From: Brachybacterium nesterenkovii
GTDB lineage: Bacteria > Actinomycetota > Actinomycetes > Actinomycetales > Dermabacteraceae
Assembly (NCBI RefSeq): GCF_900163655.1
Contig: NZ_FWFG01000093.1
Coordinates: 1 to 59,402 of the forward strand
Length of the DNA stretch: 59,402 nucleotides
Direction of reading: 5' to 3'
Positions 42,784 through 50,406 of this stretch are shown here, in pieces (position 1 is the first letter of the stretch; the number at the start of each line of letters is the position of its first letter). The notes under the pieces were generated by a model, which ran no database searches, had not been told where the DNA came from, and saw only the letters and a program-made list of their open reading frames with translations. The translations under genes were made by a program, and so were the position numbers.

Positions 42784-43365
42784 TCAGGCGCCGGTGATCG
42801 GCCGGCTCGCCTTCGCCGGTCCGATGAATGGTCGACCTGCGTCGAGTATGTCGGCATGGATCTGGTCGGCTTCCGTCGGGTCGAGCTTTCCGAGCTGGAC
42901 GTTCGCCGCCAGGACGTCAGCCGAGGTCACCGCGCTGAATGTGCGGCCTCCTGCATGCCAGGAGGCTCGCGTGCCGATGCGCTGAGAGTTCCAGCAGAAG
43001 CGGACGAAGTCGCGGTCCTCGGTGAGGATCAGGACCGCGCCGATGGCAGGGGCCCGCCTCGCCCAGATGGCGATCGTCTCCGACTCGCCGAGATGCCGAC
43101 CCGCATGGTCGCCGTCATGGCGGAACAGGTCGTCCCGGACCATGTGGGCCTCCATCTGCTCCGTGCGAGTCGGGAAGACGGGGGAGCCGAACAGAGCGGT
43201 CAGCGTCGGCATCGCCTCGGTGATGTGACGGTCGCACTCCCGCGCCACCTCCCGCGCCCAGCTCGGTTCGGGGTCCGGCATCGCACGGATCAGGCTCTCG
43301 ACCAGATCCATGCGGCCCACCGCGTGGAAGTTCCACGCCAGCGACGTGTCCGGCAGCAGGATCAT
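42784..43365 (-). CDS. PIN-domain protein, putative toxin of a TA-like pair (DUF4411-like)
   Basis: 193 residues. PIN-nuclease acidic residues are visible: Asp6 in MILLPDTSLAW, Glu94/Glu96 in HLGESETIAIWAR, Asp117/Asp119 in ILTEDRDFVRF. The gene overlaps the stop of the XRE-ImmA gene by 4 bp, so it is translated second from the same mRNA. Pairs of XRE-COG2856 proteins with PIN proteins such as DUF4411 are a described toxin-antitoxin arrangement; by that knowledge this protein is the likely RNase toxin. Whether it is toxic is not shown. GC and codon use seem milder than in the core. Confidence 0.8.
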   Translation of the reverse strand: MILLPDTSLAWNFHAVGRMDLVESLIRAMPDPEPSWAREVARECDRHITEAMPTLTALFGSPVFPTRTEQMEAHMVRDDLFRHDGDHAGRHLGESETIAIWARRAPAIGAVLILTEDRDFVRFCWNSQRIGTRASWHAGGRTFSAVTSADVLAANVQLGKLDPTEADQIHADILDAGRPFIGPAKASRPITGA

Positions 43366-44546
43366 GCGTCGATGCCCAGAAGCTCCAGCACCTCACAACC
43401 ATCGGCGGAGTCGTGGTGCACCGACGGCATCGGCTCGACATCCTCGACAGGCACTTGGAGCATCCAGGCGAGCGAGTCCGGGGGGACCTCTGCCGACTCG
43501 ACGAGCTGTTCGTGCCGGGTGATCAGCCGCTCCGGGAAGCTCGGCGCCCGCCACAGCTCGGCTCGGGAACGCTGTCCATCGGGATGGGTCTCCTCCCATG
43601 ACTTCGTGACATCCGCCTGGTTCCACGGGACAGCACGGTCGAGACCGATCGTGGAGCAGCGGTGCCGGAACGAGCTCACGCCGGCGCAGGTGTCCCACAG
43701 CGTCTCCGCCAGATGCTCGAGCGAGGACTCGACGGGGACGGACTCCAGGACCGGCTTCGGCAGCACGACGTTGGCCGCGAACCCGTTGACGAGCGCCTCG
43801 GCGGACACAGGGCGGTCAGTGAGGCCCTCGTCGCCCTTCGGAGCGAGGTCGTCGAACAGGTGATGCCCGAGCTCGTGGAGGATCCCGAACACTGCCGAGT
43901 ACCAGGCGGCGGTCTGACCGATCGCGATCGAGCGGCATCCGCCGGCCTTCAGGCTGTGAGCCTCGACGGCTCCGGAACCGGCTCCGCCGTCGAGGACCAC
44001 GAGATCGATGCCGATGCGCTCCGCCAGGAAGTCACCCATGGTGAGCACCGGGTCCCGGCCATCGCAGTATCGGAGCCACTCCGCGCGCACGACGTCGGCG
44101 ACTGCTCGCATGCCCGTCCATGGGTTCGCGGCGGTCCGGTCGACGCCGGAGGCGCCGACGCGCTGCACGAATGCGTCGAACAGACCGTCGGACTCGGACG
44201 TGTCGAGCTCCGCCTGCGTGTACGCGCGGGCGAGGCTGTCGATCTCGGTCGCCATCGGCCCCGTCGGTGCGACATGCGCACCCGTCTCATGGTCATAGGT
44301 GTGGCGGTGCGAGAGCAGCGGCGAACGGCGGTGCGCCTCGCCGGAGATCAGCCAGTAGATATCCACGTCGAAGACATCCGCGATGTCCGCGAGCTCGCCC
44401 GTGGCGAACTCGCGGTTCCCGCGCAGGGACTTCGACAGCTTGTCGTCGGAGATGCCCAGGCGTGCAGCGAGATCGTGGTTGCGCATCTGGTGACGGTCCA
44501 GGAGGTCTCGAACGCGCTCAGCCGGGCCAGCGTTCATGGCGTTCAT
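43362..44546 (-). CDS. XRE-family regulator fused to ImmA/IrrE metallopeptidase domain (putative antitoxin)
   Basis: 394 residues. N-terminal HTH_XRE (about 10-70: RVRDLLDRHQMRNHDLAARLG, DDKLSKSLRGNREF) and a COG2856 domain with the zinc motif HELGH at 224-228 (GILHELGHHLFDDL) and the downstream EALVNGFAANVVLPKP segment carrying the third ligand. The last ~100 residues are extra. It probably represses its own operon by the palindrome at 44566-44580, and may be cleaved or cleave on a stress signal as IrrE/ImmA relatives do. Two ATGs (44546 and 44537) are possible; the promoter geometry suggests a leaderless mRNA starting at 44546. Confidence 0.85.
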   Translation of the reverse strand: MNAMNAGPAERVRDLLDRHQMRNHDLAARLGISDDKLSKSLRGNREFATGELADIADVFDVDIYWLISGEAHRRSPLLSHRHTYDHETGAHVAPTGPMATEIDSLARAYTQAELDTSESDGLFDAFVQRVGASGVDRTAANPWTGMRAVADVVRAEWLRYCDGRDPVLTMGDFLAERIGIDLVVLDGGAGSGAVEAHSLKAGGCRSIAIGQTAAWYSAVFGILHELGHHLFDDLAPKGDEGLTDRPVSAEALVNGFAANVVLPKPVLESVPVESSLEHLAETLWDTCAGVSSFRHRCSTIGLDRAVPWNQADVTKSWEETHPDGQRSRAELWRAPSFPERLITRHEQLVESAEVPPDSLAWMLQVPVEDVEPMPSVHHDSADGCEVLELLGIDA

Positions 44547-44552
44547 GGCACC

Positions 44553-44580
44553 AGCCTAGACTCTCTTGCGAAAATCGCAA
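44553..44580 (-). promoter_or_regulatory. Promoter and operator of the XRE-ImmA/PIN operon
   Basis: The perfect inverted repeat TTGCGA-AAA-TCGCAA (44566-44580) contains the minus-strand -35 TTGCGA. A -10 TAGGCT (complement of 44553-44558) follows after 16 bp. Six bases separate the -10 from the ATG at 44546, so transcription should begin at or very near the start codon. A repressor on the repeat would block the -35, consistent with autoregulation. The remaining 44581-44853 has no gene I can support. Confidence 0.65.
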
Positions 44581-44853
44581 CAGATTCTGTGGTGCAGCGG
44601 ACGCTGGGGTGCCGCCTCGGCGTTTGGGTAGCGCCCGTCACTCAGCGACGCGTCACATTTCTGTATCCCCGCAGGTCAGCGCCTCTGTGTCGCACACCAT
44701 CGTGAAGGACGTGTGCACATCCGCGACGCAGCGGGACCAACGTCCTACTGTCGTCCTGTCGGGAACGCAGGTGCTCCCGACGATGCGGCCATCGATGACG
44801 CTGTCGCGCTTCCAGCTTCCACGGAACCCGAGCACCCATCGAAGGAGAACCCC

Positions 44854-45213
44854 ATGGACACCCACAACCTCGACCAGTACTTCGCCGACCGCCTCGCCGC
44901 CGACCGCCACCCGGTGGTCGCGATCGAGCTCTCCGTGCAGAGCCCCGCCCTGCGCGACGCCGTCATCGCCGGCGTCTCCCGCCTCGCCGACGCCGCCGTC
45001 CAGCGCCACGAGAACGGCGCCGTCGACCTCTCCCGCAAGCCGGTCTCCGGCATGCAGGTGGTCGCCGTCGGCCGCCACAGCGTCGCCGAGATCAAGGCCG
45101 CCGTCCGCTCCTCGAAGGCGCTCGGCGCCGGTGTGATCGTCGTCGACGACCTCTCCGAGCCCGAGCTCACGCGCTTCCTCGCCCACTTCGTGGAGCTGTC
45201 GATCAGCGCCTGA
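44854..45213 (+). CDS. Small soluble protein of unknown function
   Basis: 119 residues from ATG 44854, with GAAGGAG (44841-44847) 6 nt upstream, one of the best ribosome sites in the window. The protein starts MDTHNLDQYFADRLAADRHP and has a mixed alpha/beta look (GMQVVAVGRHSVAEIKAAVR, AGVIVVDDLSEPELTRFLAH). Codon use matches the core genome. No membrane segment and no family recognised. A strong terminator follows. Confidence 0.7.
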   Translation: MDTHNLDQYFADRLAADRHPVVAIELSVQSPALRDAVIAGVSRLADAAVQRHENGAVDLSRKPVSGMQVVAVGRHSVAEIKAAVRSSKALGAGVIVVDDLSEPELTRFLAHFVELSISA

Positions 45214-45241
45214 GCAGACGCACCGGAGCCCCTCCGCAGCG

Positions 45242-45284
45242 GCCGAGCGCCCTGTCCCGTGATCTGCGGGGCAGGGCGCTCGGC
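45242..45284. terminator. Bidirectional terminator
   Basis: GCCGAGCGCCCTGTCCC (45242-45258) pairs with 45268-45284 over 17 positions with one G-U-type wobble and a 9-nt loop, between convergent genes. Confidence 0.75.
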
Positions 45285-45301
45285 GTCGGGCATGACTGTT
45301 C

Positions 45302-46411
45302 TCAGGCGATCGCGAACGCCCCGACGAGACTGAGGGCCGTCACGAGACCCAGGACGGCGAGCGCCAGCAGCAAGGGGCGTCCGGCGGCGGTGCGGAGCAC
45401 GTCGCGGCGCAGTCCCGTGCCGAGCGCGAACATCGCCGCGGCCAGCAGCAGCGAGGCCACCTGGGAGCTCACCGCGACGGCGGCCTCCGGGATGAACCCG
45501 AACGATCGCACGGCGACCGCCGCGAGGAATCCCAGCACGAACAGCGGGACGAGCGGGGGAGCGGCCGTCGTACTCCCGGCCTCCCGGGCCTCGCGGCGCG
45601 TGCGGGCCGTGACCAGGGCGATCAGCGGAGCCAGCAGCACCACGCGCCCCAGCTTCACCACGACGGCGATCTTCAGCGCCTGCGGTCCCAGCACGGAGCC
45701 GACGGCGACGACCTGGGCGACCTCCGGTACGGACGCTCCGGTCCAGATCCCGGCGACGCCTTCGGGCAGGGAGAGGGCGGCGGCCGCGAGCGGCAGGAGC
45801 GGGATCATGAGCGTCCCGAGCGCGACGACGAGCGCGACCGCGGTACCGGTCTCGGCATCCAGACGCTCCCGGGCGGCCTGCGCGTCCTCTCCGGGGCGCG
45901 GCGTCGGTGCGAGGGAGTCGCGGACGGCGGCGACCGCGGCGGCCCCGCAGATCGACATGCCGCACGCGACGAGCAGCGACTGTGCCGAGCCCAGACGCAT
46001 CATGCGACCGGCCAGGGCCCCGGCGGCGACGCCGAGGGAGACCACGGCGACGACCAGCACGATCGCCCTCGGGCCCAGGGCCAGGATGTCACCGACGGCC
46101 AGCTGCAGGCCCAGCAGGACGATGCCCAGACGCAGCACTGTGCGGGAGGCCAGAGCCAGCCCCGGACGCAGGGCCGGGGGCAGAGGAGCCAGATTCGTGA
46201 GGGCGGCCCCCAGCAGGATCGCGACGAGGGCGGGGGAGGCCTGCGGGACGGCGCGCGAGAACATGATCGCGACGACGGCGGCCAGCAGGCTCAGGGCGAG
46301 GCCCGGCAGCAGGCGGGCGATGCGGCCGCGTCGCGTCGCGCCGGGCGGTGCCGCAGCGGACGGTGTCTCTGGGGGCGCAGGTGCGGGGTCGGTGGTGTTC
46401 GGAGTGGGCAC
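45302..46411 (-). CDS. YeiH/UPF0324 family membrane exporter
   Basis: 369 residues from GTG 46411; the frame continues upstream but into the LysR gene and without homology. About ten hydrophobic segments (LLPGLALSLLAAVVAIMFS; TVLRLGIVLLGLQLAVGDIL; SLLVACGMSICGAAAVAA; LLLALAVLGLVTALSLVGAF). The CGMSICGAAAVAA segment and overall topology fit the YeiH family (PF03601), proposed sulfate/sulfite or small-anion exporters. The LysR gene is divergent, the classic partner arrangement. The N-terminal ~35 residues are Pro/Ala-rich. Confidence 0.85.
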   Translation of the reverse strand: MPTPNTTDPAPAPPETPSAAAPPGATRRGRIARLLPGLALSLLAAVVAIMFSRAVPQASPALVAILLGAALTNLAPLPPALRPGLALASRTVLRLGIVLLGLQLAVGDILALGPRAIVLVVAVVSLGVAAGALAGRMMRLGSAQSLLVACGMSICGAAAVAAVRDSLAPTPRPGEDAQAARERLDAETGTAVALVVALGTLMIPLLPLAAAALSLPEGVAGIWTGASVPEVAQVVAVGSVLGPQALKIAVVVKLGRVVLLAPLIALVTARTRREAREAGSTTAAPPLVPLFVLGFLAAVAVRSFGFIPEAAVAVSSQVASLLLAAAMFALGTGLRRDVLRTAAGRPLLLALAVLGLVTALSLVGAFAIA

Positions 46412-46470
46412 GTGCTCCAGGATCCGCCCGCGGCGGCCTGGTGCGGTAGCCCCCGATCCGGCATGGGGGT

Positions 46471-46486
46471 ATATCGTCAGCGATAT
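46471..46486. promoter_or_regulatory. Palindrome at the LysR start (possible autoregulatory site)
   Basis: ATATCG-TCAG-CGATAT, perfect 6-bp arms, AT-rich against its surroundings, ending inside the LysR ATG at 46485. Likely part of the LysR binding region controlling both divergent genes. Confidence 0.5.
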
Positions 46487-47369
46487 GCCCTCGCGCGTCG
46501 ACATCCCCTCCCTCGAGCTGCTCGTCGCGATCGCGGACACCGGCAGCCTCTCCGGCGCCGGAGCCGCGCTCGGCATGGCCCAGCCCAACGTCTCCCGCCG
46601 CCTGAACGCCCTCGAGCGCCGGCTCGGCGTGCGCCTGATCGAGCGCGGCGCCACCGGGAGCCGCCCGACGGCGCCGGGCCGGGTCGCCGTCGAGCACGCC
46701 CGGCGCGTGCTGGACGACGCGGACCTCCTCATCGAGCAGGTCCGCACCGCCGCAGGCCGCGGCCGCATCCGCGTCGTCGCCTCCCAGACCACCGCCGAGC
46801 AAGTGGTGCCCGGCTTCCTCGCCTCGCTCGCCGCCGCCCTCCCGGACGCGACCGTCGCCGTCGAGGTGCACAACACCGCCGACGTGCTCGCCGCCGTGCG
46901 ACGCGACCGCGCCGAGCTCGGCTTCATCGAGGGGGCGGAGGTCCCCGAGGACCTCTCGGGCACCGAGGTCGGGCACGATCACCTGGTGGCCGTCGTCGCC
47001 CCGGGGCATCCATGGAGCGGACGCGGGAGCGTGGAGGCCGACGAGGTCGCCGCGACCCGGCTCATCGTCCGCGAGGAGGGATCCGGTACCCGCGACGTGC
47101 TCGCCCGAGCCCTCGCCCCGCGGCAGCTGGCCGAGCCGCTCCTGGTGCTGCACTCCAACGCCGCCGTGCGCACGGCCGTCGCGAGCGGCGCCGGCTGCGC
47201 GCTGCTGAGCGAGCTCACGGTGGCCGACGCCGTCGGGGCCGGGCGCATGGTCGCCCTCGACGTCGACGGCGCGGACCTGAGGCGCTCCCTGCGCGCGGTG
47301 TGGCGCGGGGACCTGCCCGAGCGTTTGCGCGAGCCGCTCGACGCCTTGCGGGGCGGGGCGCCGGACTGA
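46485..47369 (+). CDS. LysR-family transcriptional regulator
   Basis: 294 residues from ATG 46485. N-terminal winged HTH (IPSLELLVAIADTGSLSGAG; LGMAQPNVSRRLNALERRLG; LIERGATGSRPTAPG) and a periplasmic-binding-like effector domain with IRVVASQTTAEQVVPGFLA, HLVAVVAPGHPW and LIVREEGSGTRDVL. The last motif resembles regulators of the CysB/YeiE kind. It is divergent from the YeiH-type gene, which it likely controls. No ribosome site is obvious, so it may be leaderless. Confidence 0.9.
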   Translation: MPSRVDIPSLELLVAIADTGSLSGAGAALGMAQPNVSRRLNALERRLGVRLIERGATGSRPTAPGRVAVEHARRVLDDADLLIEQVRTAAGRGRIRVVASQTTAEQVVPGFLASLAAALPDATVAVEVHNTADVLAAVRRDRAELGFIEGAEVPEDLSGTEVGHDHLVAVVAPGHPWSGRGSVEADEVAATRLIVREEGSGTRDVLARALAPRQLAEPLLVLHSNAAVRTAVASGAGCALLSELTVADAVGAGRMVALDVDGADLRRSLRAVWRGDLPERLREPLDALRGGAPD

Positions 47370-47370
47370 G

Positions 47371-47721
47371 TCACCGCGGCTGGCCGAGCCACCGCGTCGG
47401 AGCGAGTCGCCGCGTCGGAGCGAGTCGCCGAGCCCTGCCGCGGAGGCATCCGTCCGCAGCGAACGGCCAGCGCAGGGCGCAGCGCCCGCTCGACGACAGG
47501 TGCAGGCGCCGCGCGAGCTCGTGGCGCAGGTCGGCGCCGCGGACCCAGGCCAGGCGCACGAGCGAGGCCACCGTGATCGCCCCGCAGATCCCCGAGGGCA
47601 GGCGGACCGGCACCTGCCCGAGCATGAGGAGCACGAGGGGGACCTGGCCCAGCAGCACCACGAGGGCGCTCGAGAGCACATGCTCGCCCGGTTCGAGGCG
47701 CATCGCGCGGACGATGATCAC
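47371..47721 (-). pseudogene. Membrane protein remnant, N-terminus lost
   Basis: From a GTG at 47721 the frame encodes hydrophobic helices (HVLSSALVVLLGQVPLVLLM; GICGAITVASLVRLAWV). The in-frame sequence just upstream (IAAASAIIALVIIVRAM) is also helix-like but runs into a stop at 47770-47772 with no start, so only the C-terminal half of a membrane protein remains. Its tail includes two perfect 18-bp repeats (47392-47427) encoding RRLAPT twice. The break near 47745 probably marks the edge of inserted DNA. Family not recognised. Confidence 0.45.
47392..47427. repeat. Perfect 18-bp tandem repeat, two copies
   Basis: CCGCGTCGGAGCGAGTCG at 47392-47409 and 47410-47427, just after the LysR gene. 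Confidence 0.85.
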
Positions 47722-47818
47722 CAGGGCGATGATCGCGCTCGCGGCCGCAATATGCGAATCAGGACGTACTCAGTGGGCATCTGCGCCAGATGGTTGGGGT
47801 GACGACCACTGACCGCGT

Positions 47819-47847
47819 CTGACCGCGCTTGACTAGCAAGGTAGGCT
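47819..47847 (+). promoter_or_regulatory. Putative promoter
   Basis: CTGACC (47819-47824) and TAGGCT (47842-47847) at 17-bp spacing, reading toward the excisionase-like gene. The rest of 47722-48084 shows no gene I can support; it seems to be foreign or scrambled sequence. Confidence 0.35.
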
Positions 47848-48084
47848 CGATTCGATTTGATGGCGAGCCCGCAAAGCTGGAACACATGCCGGTGTTCTCC
47901 TTCGCCATCGGAGCCTGCGAGGGTCGGCGCAGCATCGGCCGACCGGCGAGTGCATCTCGTCACTGGTCCGCGCGACGGAGCGGAACCGCCATAACGAGGC
48001 CTGAGGCGAGAGTCGCCGGGCTGGGACGCCGATTGGTCCCAGCATCACCCATGGAGCGTTTGGGTGACTCTTCGGAGACCTCTT

Positions 48085-48258
48085 ATGGCGACGACTACCG
48101 TCACCCCCAATGACCAGACCCCCTACCTCACCCTGCGGGAAGCCACCCGTCTCGGCTATGGCTCGGACACAACGCTGCGCAGGCGCATCAAGCAGGGCAC
48201 CTTGCCCGCAGTCAAGATCGGCTCGCGGCTCAGGGTGCTGCGACATGATCTGGGCTGA
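48085..48258 (+). pseudogene. Excisionase-like HTH_17 protein, truncated by IS DNA
   Basis: From ATG 48085 the frame encodes PYLTLREATRLGYGSDTTLR and RRIKQGTLPAVKIGSRLRVL, the DNA-binding core of an excisionase/MerR-type helix-turn-helix protein typical of integrative elements. It stops after 57 residues (LRHDLG) exactly where IS3-like end sequence begins (TGATGCGCGATCAAGTG at 48256). Normal members continue a little beyond this point. It suggests the insertion of an IS into the edge of an integrated element. It may still fold. Confidence 0.6.
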
Positions 48259-48348
48259 TGCGCGATCAAGTGTCAGCTGGGGTTATGCCGCCAGGCTGAC
48301 GGTCGGGTTCGTGATGGTCTCGTATTCGATGGGGATCAATCGGCCCAG
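48256..48348 (-). mobile_element. End and transposase tail of an IS3-type element
   Basis: On the minus strand, 48348 to 48283 reads LGRLIPIEYETITNPTVSLA followed by Ala and a stop, typical of the C-terminus of an IS3-family OrfB. It is followed by a terminal-looking sequence whose plus strand begins TGATGCGCGATCAAGTGTCA at 48256. The upstream part of this transposase is gone, replaced by the IS5-type fragment. Confidence 0.6.
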
Positions 48349-48735
48349 TCGGGCTTGTCGGCGGCGTCGAGTCCGCCCGGGCGGCCGCGTCGTGACCCGC
48401 GACGCTTGCGATGACCCTTCTGGTCGTCGGGTTCGGGGATCGCGGCCTTGATTCCACGGGAGCGCAGATGGCCGCGGATCGCGCGGGACGAGTACGCCTT
48501 GTCGGCGCGGACCGCCTCGGGTCGGGTGCGCGGTCTGCCGGTGTCGCGGCCGACGCGCAGGTGCGCCATCAGCGGCAGGAACATCGGCGAGTCCCCGGCC
48601 TGCCCGGGCGTGATCAGCGCGACCAAAGGGAGTCCGTTGCCGTCGACGAGCTGGTGGATCTTCGTCGACAGGCCCCCTCTGGAGCGGCCGATGCCGTGAT
48701 CAGGCGGCTCTCCCGCAGATTCTTGTAACTCGTTG
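48339..48735 (-). mobile_element. IS5-family transposase fragment
   Basis: A continuous minus-strand frame reads DHGIGRSRGGLSTKIHQLVD, GNGLPLVALITPGQAGDSPM, ADKAYSSRAIRGHLRSRGIK and KGHRKRRGSRRGRPGG, the middle of an IS5-family (IS427-like) DDE transposase. Both ends are missing: the upstream end joins IS3-element DNA near 48735, and the downstream end joins the IS3-type tail near 48345. The fragment keeps the DKAYSS region but lacks the C-terminal glutamate region. Confidence 0.8.
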
Positions 48736-48754
48736 CAGCCCCTGTGAGGCGCGT

Positions 48755-48778
48755 GGAGCCTGACCCGGTTTCCCGGAC
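48755..48778 (+). repeat. Left terminal inverted repeat of the IS3-family element
   Basis: Begins GGAGCCTGACCCGG and ends CCCGGAC; pairs with the right repeat at 49703-49726 with two mismatches. Confidence 0.85.
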
Positions 48779-48789
48779 GGTTCTTGTGT

Positions 48790-49420
48790 GTTGACCATGC
48801 CGCGATCTCGGCGGTGGTGTGAAGGGCTTCGTAGTCGCCGAGGCTGAGATTGCCGAGCGAGGTGTGCCGACGGGCGAGGCGATCCTGCCCATCGAAGCGA
48901 GGAGGCCGGCCTGGCGAAGCCGGTGCCCGAAGAGCCAGCTGGTGTATTGCACTCCTCGGTCCACGTGAACCACGGTTCCCGGTTCGGGGCGCCGCCGCCG
49001 GCGGGCCATCTCAAGCGCGTCGACGACGATCTCGGCAGTGACCCGGTCGCTGATCGACCAGCCGACGATGCGGCGGCTGAACGCGTCGATGACGGCGGCG
49101 CAGTAGACCCATCCGTCTCTCGAGCGATGCTGTGTGATGTCGCAGAACCAGAGCCGGTCGGGCGCGTCAGCGCGGAACTGCCGCTTCACGGGGTCCTCGT
49201 GCGTGGCGGTGTCGGGCGTCCAGCCGCGCCGCTTCCGGCGGTGCGAGACTCCGGCCAGCCCGCCCAGCCGTATCAGCCGCGCGTGGCGTGCTTGCGGCTG
49301 ACGTGAACGCCGAGCCCGAGCCGGAGCTCGGCGAGCACCCGCGGAGCACCGTAGGTTTCCCGCGAGTCAGAGTGGATCCGGCGCATCGTGGTCGTCGGTT
49401 CCGCATCCCCGATCACGCGC
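48790..49420 (-). pseudogene. IS3-family orfB (DDE transposase) pseudogene
   Basis: Reading the minus strand: MRRIHSDSRETYGAPRVLAE and LGLGVHVSRKHATRG in one frame; a shift near 49280; then ARLIRLGG-, SHRRKRRGWTPDTATHEDP, DRLWFCDITQHRSRDGWVYC (first catalytic Asp), VIDAFSRRIVGWSISDRV and VVHVDRGVQYTSWLF (second Asp). After LLASMGRI the sequence jumps, in another frame, to RRHTSLGNLSLGDYEALHTT, so the segment with the catalytic Glu is deleted. Clearly inactive. Confidence 0.8.
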
Positions 49421-49444
49421 CGTGACGGCGGCCGGCTCGCCCGT

Positions 49445-49687
49445 TCACCCGGTTTCGGCCCCGCAACTCGACGAGCTCCTTGTGCTCGTCGGTGGTGACC
49501 CGGCCTTGTCGCGGCCGGAGTCGACAGCGTCACGGTTCATCCAGTTCCGAAGGCAGGATTCGCTGATCCCGAGGTCACGCGCGGTCTGCGCATCGGGATT
49601 GCCCTGAGCAACAAGACCGAGGGCTCGACGCCGGAACTCCGGCGGGTGGGCAACAGGCACGTCACGGACTCCTTCCGAGACGATCAT
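49445..49687 (-). pseudogene. IS3-family orfA (HTH) pseudogene
   Basis: ATG 49687 (minus) opens a frame with PVAHPPEFRRRALGLVAQGN and ARDLGISESCLRNWMNRDAV, the HTH of an IS3 OrfA. A frame break near 49505 changes the expected VTTDEHKELVELRGRNR (visible in the other frame) to a Ser/Thr-rich nonsense tail. In intact IS3 elements OrfA and OrfB are joined by programmed frameshifting; this break is upstream of that site. Confidence 0.75.
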
Positions 49688-49702
49688 CGCCTCAAAGTCG
49701 GT

Positions 49703-49726
49703 GTCCGGAAAAGCGGGTCAGGCTCC
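49703..49726 (-). repeat. Right terminal inverted repeat of the IS3-family element
   Basis: Plus strand begins GTCCGGAAAAGCGGGTCAGG and ends CTCC; reverse complement matches the left repeat. Confidence 0.85.
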
Positions 49727-49906
49727 GTTCGTCAGGCAAATGCCTTGCGAAATGCCTACGTGGGGTCCATCCTGGTACCAGAGCGATTCTCGTCTCGTGG
49801 ACTCGACCGGTGCCCGGCCGGGCCGAGCGAGCCGATGCGCCGCACGGCAATTCGGACACGCAGCTCGGTGGGGTCTACCCCTCCGACCGTCGAATAAACA
49901 TCGGCA

Positions 49907-49927
49907 GTGGAGTTGTAGCGACTCAGC
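49907..49927. promoter_or_regulatory. HAIR-like inverted repeat upstream of the hsp20 remnant
   Basis: GAGT-N7-ACTC with core GAGTTGTAGCGACTC at 49910-49924. The HspR-associated inverted repeat consensus is CTTGAGT-N7-ACTCAAG; each half-site here matches five of seven bases with the right spacing. It ends 20-odd bp before the hsp20 ATG. The stretch 49727-49906 shows no gene. Confidence 0.4.
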
Positions 49928-49947
49928 GTAAATGTGGAAGTGGTGAG

Positions 49948-50406
49948 ATGGTGATCTCACGTGCGGACCTGCGCATCGCTCAGCAGATGGAAACGCGCTC
50001 GATGTCGGTCGATCCGTCCCGAGAGGGCGACGAGTACGTTCCTGAGGCGAACCTGCTAGGCATCGACTCGGAGTCCATCGAGCTGGGTGGGCGGCCAGCC
50101 GATCACCGTCCGCGCGGTGAGCGGCCCAGTCCGCGACCGCCGGCGCTAAGTGGTTCACCGCCGAACGGCCCCCAGGGGCAATTCATGCGGTTGCTGGGCC
50201 CGGCGCCGGGCATCGACAGCGACAGCGTCACCGCCAGCTGCGACCTGGGCACCCTGCGGGTGGTGATGCCCATCGAGCAGCCCGCCGTCCGGAAAGATCC
50301 CCGAGAAGCAGCCTGCTTCCTGACTTTGGGCACTCAGCCCTGCGCCTGCGCCGATCCTGGCGCGCTCTTTGACGACCCCTGTAACGTTTATCGCATGACA
50401 AGATGA
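49948..50406 (+). pseudogene. Hsp20/alpha-crystallin small heat-shock protein pseudogene
   Basis: From ATG 49948 the frame reads METRSMSVDPSREGDEYVPE and LLGIDSESIEL, matching the start of an Hsp20 domain. Then homology moves to a second frame (VGGQPITVRAVSGPVRDRRR), to a third (AKWFTAERP), and back to the first for GQFMRLL and GIDSDSVTASCDLGTLRVVM, PIEQPAVRK, the end of the domain. So at least three small indels, roughly balanced, have scrambled the middle while the outer frame stays open to 50406. It lies directly upstream of dnaK, where small heat-shock genes are found in stress islands. A protein could be made but would have a ruined beta-sandwich centre. Confidence 0.75.

Larger units (their letters stand above)
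48755..49726 (-). mobile_element. Degenerate IS3-family insertion sequence with terminal inverted repeats
   Basis: The ends are inverted repeats of about 24 bp: GGAGCCTGACCCG... at 48755-48778 and the reverse complement ...CGGGTCAGGCTCC at 49703-49726, differing at two positions. Inside, on the minus strand, are orfA and orfB pieces with at least three frame breaks and an internal deletion. At ~970 bp it is shorter than an intact IS3 element (about 1.2-1.5 kb). I see no clear 3-bp target duplication (CGT on the left, GTT on the right). It can no longer encode transposase. Confidence 0.85.

Noticed and set aside
47829-48113. 94-codon plus-strand frame before the excisionase-like gene
   Set aside because: No ribosome site, composition like a shadow frame, and it overlaps the better-supported HTH gene in another frame.
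48614-49189. Intact 191-residue IS3 transposase
   Set aside because: The frame holds only the first two catalytic Asp regions and then runs out of frame; the true C-terminus is visible in another frame and the Glu region is deleted.
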